Made by a program: the position numbers and the translations under genes
The notes under the pieces: generated by a model
What the model was told of the DNA's origin: nothing
The model's database searches: none
Seen by the model: the letters and a program-made list of their open reading frames with translations, nothing else
In this document: positions 41,160-64,000 of the stretch, one piece after another
Position numbering within the stretch: position 1 is the stretch's first letter
Layout of the letters: the number at the start of each line of letters is the position of its first letter
DNA from: Thamnaconus septentrionalis
Taxonomy: Eukaryota > Chordata > Actinopteri > Tetraodontiformes > Monacanthidae
Reading direction: 5' to 3'
DNA length: 64,000 bases
Assembly: GCA_009823395.1 (NCBI GenBank)
Contig: CM020501.1
Location: forward strand, 17,673,861 to 17,737,860

Positions 41160-44100
41160 CTAAGGTGGAGAGCCAACTGTTGGAGAGAGCGTGCGATTTT
41201 AATCGAGAGAGAATGAACTAAAAGTGGATTAAAGGAAATAAGTCAGGGAAAGGGAAGGCCCAAGGGAAGACAGAACAAAGCAATGCAGGAAGGCTGGGAA
41301 AAAAAAGAACAGTTCAAGACTACAAAGTTAGCACAGCACAGAACATAACAACATGTGAGGCACAAGCCTTGTTTGCAATGAACAAATATTATCTTATAAT
41401 ATTCATATTTGTATATTGTTGTGACTTTCCATTGAGAAGCCATGCAAACCACGTCCCCTCTTGTCTGTGACTGTAACTGAAAGAGTTAAAATGTTTCATC
41501 CATTGGGGAGTTCCAGAGTGCTGCCATTCTCACAGACCCCCGCCCCCTCTTACACTTTCACATATGCCACAAGGGAAATGAACAACAATTCCCCTCCCCG
41601 AGATAAAGTTTAAAGCTGGGAAACTTTATTTAAAAAAATAATAAAAAATACAGCAAACAAACAAAACAGTCTGTTTTGTCAGCATCAGTTTAATTTGCAA
41701 TGTCCCTCAGCAAGTTATTGGCATGTCATAATAATTCATCCAATGCCTAATGAACAGCTTCCACTTTTTTATGCCCGTCTCCCTCCGTTTCTCCCTCTCT
41801 CTCTCCCTGCCTCTCTGTTAGGAGTCTTCAGTCTCGTGCTGTGATGACCATATAAGGGCCCCTTTCTCTGGAGCACAACTCTTTTCTGCGGCGCTAAACA
41901 GCAAGGAGAATGAACTCCCAAACAAAGCCCATATAGGGAATAGTATGTCTCTTTGCTGGCCCCGTCGTTTACTCCAGTATGATAACAGCGAGGCAGAGAG
42001 CTTGGGAGGGGGCGGGGGGACCGGGGCTTTAACAAGCATGCTTCATATGGGCCCCTAGTGGCATTTAATTTTTCAATGCAGATATGCACAGGGCTAAATT
42101 TCGAAACTAACGCATTCTCTTGGAGTCTGACATGCGTAGAGGCAGTACCTGCAGTGGAAGGTACTGCAACATGCACAGAGGAAAACATTATACCGGCCAG
42201 GCTCAAAGAAAATACCATAGAAATACTACATACCAACTATATTTAAATATGCACATTTTTCATACTATTACAAATTAACCAGTTTTGGTGGGTTTCGCAC
42301 GCCATTTGAAAATCATCTTGTGGCTTCTCATGACATCAGGTTGGCCTCTGAACAGTTAAAAGTTAAAAAAGTTCCTGCGCTACAGACAAAGATGGGTCAC
42401 TCATCTCTGCTTCATTAAATCCCTCCCCTTCCGCTCAGTGCAAAGAGGGCCCGCACACACATTAACTGGAAACCATTTAAAAACAAAATCGCAAAAAATG
42501 AGCCGGGGTTGACCTCTGAGATGGCGCATAAATGTTAGCTGCATGTGGCACAAGTCCAATTATTGAATAACTGCTAAGCAGGCTGAAGAGCAAAGTAAGT
42601 CAAGGCTAAGTCTGTAGAGAAATGAGGGCGGGGCGAATGCTTTGATGATCTGTTATTTCTCCGAATAAAACCAAACAGACTTTGACACCAGGGTTCTCAA
42701 TCTCATCCTCTTTAGCTTTCCTCACCACCGCGGCTTAACATCTTAGCAAAGCCTTCCTCTCTCTCCGGCTCCCTCTGTTATGTCAACACTGCTACTTGCT
42801 CAGCCGGTGTATGTTGAAGGCAGCCGTCCGAGTTGGGGATTACAAATTTAAAGAGTGGCACGGGGTCAGAGCAACGACAACGCTGCTCGTCACGTTTGCT
42901 GAACAAACTAAACTTCCTGGATTATAAATAATGTTTTCAATAGCACAACACAAATGAAATAATCTTACAATAAACCAAAAGCTTTGCATGCGGCACTGAA
43001 GCCGACTGCCCCATATCACATTTCTGTTGTCGCTATCCAGACCTTTAAGGTCAGCGTCATCTCAGCCAAACATTTAACACTGCGAGTTGAGGAATGTTTG
43101 GGTAACATCAAAATGAGCTTTATTTCAGAGTCTCCACTCAAAAATAATAATAAACAAGCTCACCCAAGAGACGGACTGACCTCTCTATTCGTAAGTAGAG
43201 GAAGTTGACAAGCAGGTCCTGTGAATATTTTTACTCATTTCCTATCTCAGAAAATTAAAACAAAACAAAATAATCTTGCATTTAATCCATCCCTTCACAT
43301 AATGATTAGAATTAAATAAAAAAAAAAACCACACACACATCTGTCTAACAGATGAAATGATGATGACTGGTTTGTCCCATGAAAGATGCCTTTCATTTCA
43401 GAACAACAGATGCTACAGACCCAACTGTTGAAGACAATAATATTTTTCTTGATCATCTGGCTAACTTGTCATGTCACTGATAAAAGGAGGCAAGATGAAA
43501 GTAAATGTCACGAGCAAGTACCAATGCACAAACCACAGCCTTCGGAGAAAAATTCACTTCACTGTCCAGTAAAGACACTGGCTGTTTATTCATCAAGGCA
43601 GCCAGGACTTGTTTCAACCACTTGCGCTGCGCATGCATCTTCGGGCCACATTTTGACAGACCGTCAGACCAGGCCATATTTGGAAAACAGGAAGATCACA
43701 CTGATGAGTGCGTCTCCGCTGAGACATTCAAAACTTGTCTCCTCCCTTGTTTAGAGAGTTGTGTTGCTACAGTGTGGTGCTCTGAAAGCAGTAAATACAC
43801 ACTGTGCACATTTAGGTTTGTTATATCAACCCAACTGTCATGCAAAACCAAGTTAGGCATATATGCAGTTTGGCTTTTCACAGCCAGGAAGTCAGTGTGC
43901 AAATTTACTGTTCCACAAAACCCCACAACCTGCCTCTGAGAAACAATTGTCTCTACAGTTAGAATGGACAGAAGGACTTCAGACAAAAAAACAAAAACAA
44001 AAAACTCTTATTAATAAATGAAGTGAATAACGATTGTGAAAGTTTGACAAGTGTTACTAATACACAAACGGTCAAAATGAACTTGTGACAGTGTTTAAAC

Positions 44101-44313
44101 ACAAACTTTTTCTTCCACGTACTGTTTCACTGTGTTTGCGCTGTGTTTTTGCCATCTTCTCAGTGTTTCTGTAACCACGACCAAAATAAATCAATAAATA
44201 ATAATAATAAAAAAACAACCCCTGACGTCATAACTTTTTAAATAAAGTTATCCGCAAGCTAACCGCAGCATCACTGTCCGTGTAAATAAACTTATTCTGT
44301 CGCACATACTCAC
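41160..44313 (-). other. myh11: myh11 first intron (predicted)
   Basis: From the predicted donor at 44,313 to the acceptor CCACCTTAG before the start codon exon. No coding sequence. It contains a perfect CArG box at 41,848 and a near-match at 41,928, like the intronic SRF site of mammalian MYH11. Confidence 0.5.
41848..41857. promoter_or_regulatory. Intronic CArG box (SRF site)
   Basis: CCATATAAGG, a perfect CC(A/T)6GG match, about 690 bases upstream of the start codon of myh11. A second, one-mismatch site (CCCATATAGG) lies 80 bases further upstream at 41,928-41,937. Confidence 0.6.
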
Positions 44314-44705
44314 ACAAAGTGCCGAAACGGGTCTTTGGCAGAGCTCTGGGCGTGGAGACACGAGGGTCTGCGGACGAGGTTGCCGACGACGAGCTACCCC
44401 CGGGGAGGAAAAGTCCAGAAAGACCCCCGTCGCCGTCGCAACTGTACCATTTAAACTGCGCACTGCTGCGCGAGGGTGGAGTCGCGAGGGCAGGCCCTCC
44501 TCCTCCCGCAGCAGCGCAGCATCCTCCAGTGCAGGATGGTGCATGAGCGCACCCGGAGGCAGCGGGCATGCGCAGTGCAAACACGGATATACGTTTGGAG
44601 GCAGAAACAGGATGATGTGGCCATGTGAGCGCAGACGTGTTGAATGAGTTCGCCGAAGAAACAAACTGGATTTCAGACTATGGTGACATGAAACGAGTTC
44701 AAGGC
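44314..44705 (-). other. myh11: Predicted non-coding exon 1 of myh11
   Basis: A GC- and CpG-rich block on the minus strand, ending in a perfect donor (GT|GTGAGT, intron side 44,308-44,313). A TATA-like TATATAAATA lies at 44,731-44,740, about 30 bases upstream of the inferred start. No conserved open frame. The limits are inferred. Confidence 0.45.
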
Positions 44706-44730
44706 TGTGTTTGATGTTCTTAAAGCTACG

Positions 44731-44740
44731 TATTTATATA
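44731..44740 (-). promoter_or_regulatory. myh11: TATA box candidate for myh11
   Basis: TATATAAATA on the minus strand, upstream of the GC-rich predicted exon 1. Confidence 0.45.
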
Positions 44741-44999
44741 CACATTTTTCATCGCAGACACAGAAAAAGTCCTATCCCTTTATAAATCTCCAGGAAACAG
44801 CATGCATAACCTCTCAGTTTTAATGAATTTATATAAATATATATATATTTTCACCTTCCTGCTAAAATCGAGGCTTTGTTGGTCTTTGTGGAAGGATACA
44901 CAAACAAGAGGTCTGGATGGAACACCTAGCTGAGAGAGCTGCCACCAGAGTAAGGAATCAATTTTTGTTCATTTTAGAGAATTTGCTGTCAGACTAGAG

Positions 45000-45389
45000 C
45001 AGGCAAGGGCAAACTACGGCCCGGGGGCATATGCCGCCTGTGAAGCTTTTTAATCCAGCCTGCCGATCTTGAATAAATATTAATATTAATATTGATATTA
45101 ATAGTCAGTAAATAATAAAATAGCTGTATTTCAGCCACTTTTTCAGTGTTGAAGAGTCATTTCATGAAAGAGCTAAATACTGTGGGGCTCCAAAGACGCA
45201 TATATCTTTTTGTGACACTTTTGCTCATTTTGACATTGAAGCACATGTTTTCTAGATATACAATTATTTAGTTTTTTCTCTGATGAGGTGGGTCACCAAA
45301 ACACTCCATCCATCTGCTCCTGCTCCAGCCCCTCTGTCAAATGTTAGAACCTATTGTGGCCCACCACTCAAAAAGTTTGCCCACCCCTG
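45000..45389. mobile_element. Non-autonomous hAT transposon
   Basis: 390 bp with hAT-type terminal inverted repeats (CAGGCAAGGGCAAACT and AGTTTGCCCACCCCTG). The 8-bp target duplication is GACTAGAG (44992-44999) / GTCTAGAG (45390-45397). AT-rich inside, no coding capacity. It sits between the predicted TATA box and the distal CArG cluster. Confidence 0.82.
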
Positions 45390-45750
45390 GTCTAGAGATA
45401 CATGTTAGAAAACTCAGGGGAACTTTATATTTGCATAATTGATGTTGGCTACTCAGTTTCTGATTGACAGCTGACAGTTAAACACGTGTATTACAGAGAA
45501 CTTTGGGACACTATCACTTTCCTCAATCACAGTACAACATGATCCTGCATGCACACTGAACTGTATTAATTGTGGCAACTGTCTCTTAAACTAGCGCTTT
45601 AAATTACAGCAAAATGTAAAAAAAAAAAGAAAAGAAAAAAAAAGTTTTAATTTGCACTGTTTTTTTCCCACACCGTATAGGGCTTGTTTTTAATGACGCA
45701 ATCTGCTTTTGAGCCTCACAAGGCAAAGCTGTCCATGGAGCAGGAATCAC

Positions 45751-46338
45751 CCTTTTATTGCAAACACTCAAAAGGCATTCTCTTCCAGGCCCATATGCCA
45801 TATTTCAATTTAATCGTGCGTGTGTGTTTGTCCCACACGTGTCTCCTATCATCAGATGTATCAAATTCCACGATCCTAAACAGTCACCCCCCGCCCCCCT
45901 CCCTCTTCTTCCCGCTTCATCAGAACAGTTTTCCAGCTCCTTTCCAATGGAACTTCCTATATAAGGACAACAATCTATTTGCTGCAATAAATCAAGCCAC
46001 TGGTTGCTGGGGCCTGTCCTGCGTTGGGACAGCACTGAGCCAATGTGTGTGTGTGTGTGTGTGTGTGTGTTTAGGAAACCTCATGATAGACTAACATGGA
46101 GGACACTGGGGCTTCCTCTGGCCATCATCAAGCAGGCGGCGTGGCTTCATCAGCGGGAGCAGCTGTATTTGAAAAAGTTCGGGAGACGGGAGTGAGAGGC
46201 AAAGGCAAAGGAGTGCTGGGACGAGAAGGAGGAGGAGGAGGACGAGAAGGAGGAGGAGGACGAGGACGAGAAGGAGGAGGAGGGAGACAAAGTCGTAGAT
46301 ACACTGAGCAGAGAGGTTTCACTTTGTGCCATATAAGG
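45751..46338 (-). promoter_or_regulatory. myh11: Distal CArG / GC-box cluster upstream of myh11
   Basis: The cluster comprises one-mismatch CArG sites at 45,751-45,760 (CCTTTTATTG) and 45,957-45,966 (CTATATAAGG) with a C-rich GC box between them (45,887-45,903), and a perfect CArG (CCATATAAGG) at 46,329-46,338. The cluster is about 1.0-1.6 kb from the inferred start. Mammalian smooth-muscle MHC promoters have two CArG boxes about 1.1-1.2 kb upstream with a GC element between them. Confidence 0.5.
46045..46290. repeat. (GT)n and (GGA)n low-complexity tracts
   Basis: (GT)n at 46,045-46,070 and a purine-rich GGA/GAC tract at about 46,205-46,290. Confidence 0.85.
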
Positions 46339-46339
46339 A

Positions 46340-48346
46340 CAGTGGGGTCTATGTGGAAGGCGGCTCGGCAACTTTCTGTGTTGCATTCAAAGTCCAGCTC
46401 CGGCGAACACCCCCGAGGCCCCGTGACTAAATATGGTCCAGCGGCAACATCATTCTTTAAACAAACAAAGATGTTTCTTTACCTGCAGCTCACGGTGACA
46501 GATTGATAGCTTGAGGGTAATCTATGTCAACACCAAGGCTACAAGGAAATGCACTGTTTGCCGTCACAGGACTGCGGCTAACAGCCGGAGTTAATTCTCC
46601 ACTACCACATTAAAGGATCATCACTGCAAGGCTTCTGTCAGAGGAAAGTTCATGTTCATATTTCTCATTTGTCATGAGATGCATGGGTCTGGGGAACCTT
46701 TAAGTGAAAGAAAGTACAGGGGCACCGTGAGCTCAAGAGATGACTTTGCCCTGAGCTCCGTCCAAATTCTTCGTCCTCTTCCAGAAGTCTGAGGCTGAGA
46801 AATGTCCTGATGAACCTTCAGAACAGTGTGCAAACCCACATGCCGAGGTGATGATAAAGACAAGAGACGGAAGCAGAGACTCCCTCGGCACAACTGTTTG
46901 AGGGGATCATCAACTTACAGTCATTATCTTATACATTAAAAGCCTATAGCGTCTGTCCTTCCACATGTTGAACGTTTTTTCAACATCCTCATGTCCATAG
47001 ATGGACATCTAATGAAGAGAAAATATGTTTATGGATATGTTTGACCCTCGTGGAATGCAATTGCCTTCTAATTTGAGTCCGGGGGAAAACATCACTTCAC
47101 TCTGCTGCAGTCGACGGACGACTTCTGCAGTGCTATTTATACAGCTGTCTGTTTCCACACACAACCCCATTTTTCGAGAGGGTAAGATCAGCCTATTACG
47201 GGGCAAAATTCCTTCGCCTGTACAGAGGAAAATGCAGAGGGAAGCAGATGGTGTTGCTTGTGGGCTGAGCACCTCAGGGCTGCAGCTTTTATTGGCTGAC
47301 AAAGTTTTGTCCCACAAAAAATTATATTGCTGGGAAACAATTGTGACTTTGTTCTTTTGGTCAATAAATGAATGAGAAAAGTAGAGATGCAGAAATGACC
47401 AGAGTGAAACTAATACATCTGAAACCTAAAACCAATGTATATCATCATTATGATGGACAATCATGTTACAGATAATATGAGGGCTGCAAGTCAGTGAGGC
47501 AGCACTACCAAGAAGAAAAAAATAATGTCACTGGTCAGTTTCAGAAGTACAAGAATTGATTTTTTTTTTTTTAGGATGTCCAATTTCTTTACATGGTGAC
47601 CAGACATGTAGGTGCACAGTCTGTACTCAAGTTGTACAAAATGTCTGGGCGTATTTGGGGTAAGTGCCACATATTTTATGTTGTGACCAACATAAAGACC
47701 ATAAAGGTCACAAGGTCACTATCACAGTTAGGTTCAGAGGTCATTAGGACCCAATCCTGAAGCTGTCCTACAAACTCAGCAAAGTGATGGACAAGTAGGA
47801 GAGAAGCTACACAAATAAAACCTGAAGATGGCCAATTCAACCTGGCATAGACGTGGATTATCAGATAAATCAGGCCAAGATAAAACATCACTATAATCCT
47901 GTTGGATTACTTTGAAAAACATCCACAGCTCAGTTCAAGAGCTAGGAGGGGGGAGCTATTATTGGCGTGGTAGTCACAGGCTGCCACATGCGGAGCCAAA
48001 ATGTCGAGACAAATGGAGGGAATGGACAGAATGTGTATTTCTAAAAAAAAAACCCTACTTAGTAATATTGACAGCAACAGTGTCACAAACTGATTATGTA
48101 TTTAAAACTCTTAGCCTGCTGTTCATACTATTGAAAAAATACCAGCTATCGACGATATGTGTCTTACTAGCGAAGTAAACCAACTAGATGCATGAATAAA
48201 CTATTTATGGTACAGAATGGAGTCACAACAGTTAACTGAAATGTCACTCCTCAGTCAGCTGACAGCAGTAGCCCTGAGCCTTACCCGGGTTATTGCTGCC
48301 ACCAGGTGGTCAGAACAACAAATTCTGAAATTCAGGTTTAAACATT
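46340..48346. other. Intergenic spacer between cep20 and myh11
   Basis: No coding frame with family similarity, no transposon with clear ends, and no RNA gene seen. Confidence 0.55.
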
Positions 48347-48352
48347 TTATTT
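48347..48352 (-). terminator. cep20: cep20 polyadenylation signal candidate
   Basis: AATAAA on the minus strand about 215 nt past the cep20 stop. Confidence 0.5.
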
Positions 48353-48564
48353 AAATGTAGAAAACATGTTTTTAAATAGAAAGAAATAAGGCATATAGGG
48401 GCACGTAGTGAAAAGTGTGTTACGATCAACACCACAAAATCAATATCAAGGATACTGGACTCGTAAAAAAACAAAACCTTGACATTGTATCAATAAAATA
48501 TAGCAATATTCAGTAAAAAAGTCTTTTCATCCCACCCTGTTCCAGGAGCAATAACATATAATCA

Positions 48565-50428
<1,864 letters not shown>

Positions 50429-50529
50429 TGCAACAAGTGTAAACAAGCGAAAGTCGTCATCTCTCACGAGAGACACGCCTGGCATCTTGTGGCCGTATTG
50501 TGTTACTACAGAAGATTTGTGCCGTAAAC
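50429..50529 (-). promoter_or_regulatory. cep20: cep20 5' leader / promoter
   Basis: The sequence immediately upstream of the ATG (context TTGCAATGG). The promoter must be short, since a transposon end begins at 50,530. Confidence 0.4.
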
Positions 50530-50820
50530 CAGCGATTCCCAACCCCCGGGCCGCGGACCGGTGCCGGGCCGTGGGTCATTTGGTACCGGGCCGGACAGAA
50601 AGAATACTTAACTTCCGTTAAATTAATCCCGTTTCATTCATTATCTGAGTCTGACAATTTTATTTTGAGAAATTACCAGATTCTCTCCGTTACGTCCATC
50701 TAACGCTCAACTCTTGCATGTCAAGGCGCTTGTCTCGGTCACCTGATACGTTACCGTGAGATTAAACCCACAAGCTAGCAAGCTAGCGAGCAACATGAGT
50801 GTCGATCCCAATCTCCTCCA
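50530..50820. mobile_element. hAT (Tip100/Zaphod-like) transposon 5' end
   Basis: Starts CAGCGATTCCCAACC and continues with the GC-rich CCGGGCCGCGGACCGG and GGTACCGGGCCG segments typical of this group. It runs through a leader to an ATG near 50,794 and is then lost in AT-rich sequence. It looks 3'-truncated; no transposase body is present. Confidence 0.6.
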
Positions 50821-52300
50821 ATTAATATTAAAATAATAATTATATAATAAATAATTAATACTAATCAATACAATGTATTAGATGTTGTTACTTGTTTGGT
50901 CAAACCAGAGAGAACAGAAACTTTTCTTTGGAATCTTGAAAAATTTCCACCATTGATTGATATGAGACTACACTGGTAAAAAGTAACAAAACTCATCATC
51001 CCGGTTTAGATTCAAATACACTTTTATTATCCAGCATGGTGTATAGACCGAGACAGTACATGAACAGTAACTGTTCAACGAAAATAAACAAGCTTGTTAC
51101 AAAAACAGTATAAATACAATACAATCCTTTCAATTTTAAGGACACTTAATACATTTTGTCACATGACATAAATAAAACTATAGGGTTTCTCTCAGAATAC
51201 ATTGTCTAAACCAGTAAGACAAAAACAGCAAATGCCTCTTCTCTTTGAAAAGTCCATTGGGATTTTTTTTTTTTTTGTGAGTCAAGGATGGAGGTCAAAG
51301 AGAAACTATTTACGCTGTTGCTGTCAGCACCGCAAGAAAAATATAGATTTTTTTCTCCTATCTTCTATGAATGTGTGTCGAGCAGCCTGAGTTGTGTGGC
51401 AGAGCAACAGTCACACATAGATTTATCACCATTGTTTTGAGGCATTCTCTTCATTCATGGTGGTTTTCACTACCGACGTCCGGTTAAATGTGACCGGCAA
51501 GTTTGACTTTTTTATGTGTTTATTTTGACAGACAGAGACAACAGCCACAACATAGTTGGACAATTGTAAACATCTTGGCTCACTTCAATGTTTTCCCTCT
51601 TTTTCCCCAGGCATAAAAAAAACACAAAATTGCTCTCCGTCCAGTTCAGAATTGGAAAGCCAAAAAAACCCTCACTTCCCCTGAACTTGCCAGGGTTAAC
51701 CTTTTGAAGGTTAGTGTGTCAGAGAATTTCCTGTCCCAGTTTCTGGGACAAGAAAAAAGAGAAATGAAAATAGATTGAGACAGATTTACAATTACAAAAC
51801 AGCCTCTTATTTCTATACAAGGCTCAAAAAAGTGTGAGTAAACATCTACGTTGAAGCCTGAGACAACATTAGAAATTATGTCATGTTCTTATAAAAACTA
51901 CAAAAATCCTATAATAATACACGTCCATTCAAAAAGAGAATGAAAATCCATACGATTTGTGGTACTCTTTCATTCCAGCTTGTGGCCATATTCTTTCCTA
52001 GAATAAACCGACTCCACTACCTTATATAAAACACTTTTTAAAGCTTGAAGACTTGCAGCTGTCTTTTTTAAAGTTCATGATATGAGGTTGACATTGTCTC
52101 CTCAATGACGGAGCACAGCGCGTCTCTGTGTTTAGACAGGAATCGAGGACGACGCCATTCGCTGACAGGTTTTGTCTGAGGAGAAAGGTTTGAGCTGCCA
52201 CAAAGCTCAGAACGGCCCACTCGAGTGGGTCTCGGGGAGCCAGACAAGAAAGGTGCCACATGTGCACTCTAGTTTAATGGAAATGCAGGCCATTGAAGCC
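50821..52300 (-). other. abcc6: abcc6 3' UTR and spacer to cep20
   Basis: No coding frame. AATAAA signals on the minus strand occur near 51,521 and 51,022, giving a 3' UTR of about 0.8-1.3 kb. Nothing else recognised. Confidence 0.45.
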
Positions 52301-63559
<11,259 letters not shown>

Positions 63560-64000
63560 CTGCCAAAAGAGACAACACAGTTACAGACAATACAGCTGTT
63601 TCAGAATGGATATAAAAATACATATATTATTACTCATACCATTGCTACATGGGTTAAGAACAGGCTGCCAGGCGTAAAAAACATTATTTGCTGACAGTTA
63701 TTGGATTTAGCTGTGAATCATCAAAGGGTGGGATCATTTTAACCAGCCTTGAAAAATGACACAAGCTCTGTTGGTGACATCACGGTGCTGTATATTCTCT
63801 TTAGAATGCCAAAAAAATGATTGTTTTGGCCCAGAAGGGCTCTGTTGAGGAGTCATCCCAGGTCTCAACCCAACTGCAGTCATGCCAAAGTCGTGCAACG
63901 CTCAGGCTAACGAGTCAACCAGCAGCCTGCCAAAGTTGGTTCACATTGCAGTAACATGGACTTGATGTTTTGTTTTAGTGTTCGCTGTGACAATAGTGTG
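63560..64000 (-). other. abcc6: Start of the next upstream abcc6 intron
   Basis: Non-coding to the window edge. The exon that completes the first codon of 63353-63559 must lie to the right. Confidence 0.6.

Noticed and set aside
44228..44664. Open frames in the GC-rich block upstream of myh11
   Set aside because: No conserved protein, and composition explains the open frames. Treated as non-coding exon 1/promoter.
46096..46506. Gly/Arg/Glu-rich open frames in the GGA tract
   Set aside because: Low-complexity purine repeat, no family resemblance, and no splice context.

Overview
This 64 kb window is vertebrate, almost certainly teleost, nuclear DNA. The genes are split into many small exons with GT..AG (rarely GC..AG) introns. 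The proteins match vertebrate families over their full length. Introns and spacers are short and rich in long (CA)n, (CT)n, (GA)n and (TTTC)n microsatellites and in fish-type hAT, piggyBac-like and tRNA-SINE copies. All identifications are by recognition of protein sequence; no database search was possible.

Layout from left to right: marf1 (minus strand, 3' end off the window, 1-10,211); panx1 (plus, complete, 12,134-15,286); nde1 (plus, complete, 17,573-20,028); myh11, smooth-muscle myosin heavy chain (minus, complete, 22,499-41,153 plus a predicted non-coding first exon near 44.3-44.7 kb); cep20/fopnl (minus, complete, 48,565-50,428); abcc6 (minus, 5' end off the window, 52,301-63,559). Splice sites were read by hand. 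For the five genes other than myh11 the exon phases close perfectly. myh11 closes except for one missing base in a single rod exon.

The block MARF1-NDE1-MYH11-CEP20-ABCC6 keeps the gene order and relative orientation of human 16p13.11. There are two differences: a pannexin-1 gene sits between marf1 and nde1, and no ABCC1 lies between cep20 and abcc6. The genes have unrelated jobs: RNA surveillance, ATP-release channel, dynein/centrosome scaffold, contractile motor, centriolar satellite protein and ABC exporter. They are neighbours by descent rather than as a pathway.

The most useful new observations are in myh11. A 27-nt in-frame exon matches the SM-B loop-1 insert, and a 33-nt exon matches the SM2 tail exon, so both mammalian smooth-muscle myosin splice switches appear to exist in this fish. 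There is also a candidate U12-type intron, a one-base frame break, and a TATA/CArG/GC-box promoter layout like that of mammals. Panx1 has methionine at the pore-gate position 74, a possibly relocated glycosylation site, and a very short tail that still carries the caspase site. In marf1 a splice donor is formed by the first GT of a (GT)~74 microsatellite. I found no wholly undescribed system; these variations on known systems are the points worth checking.
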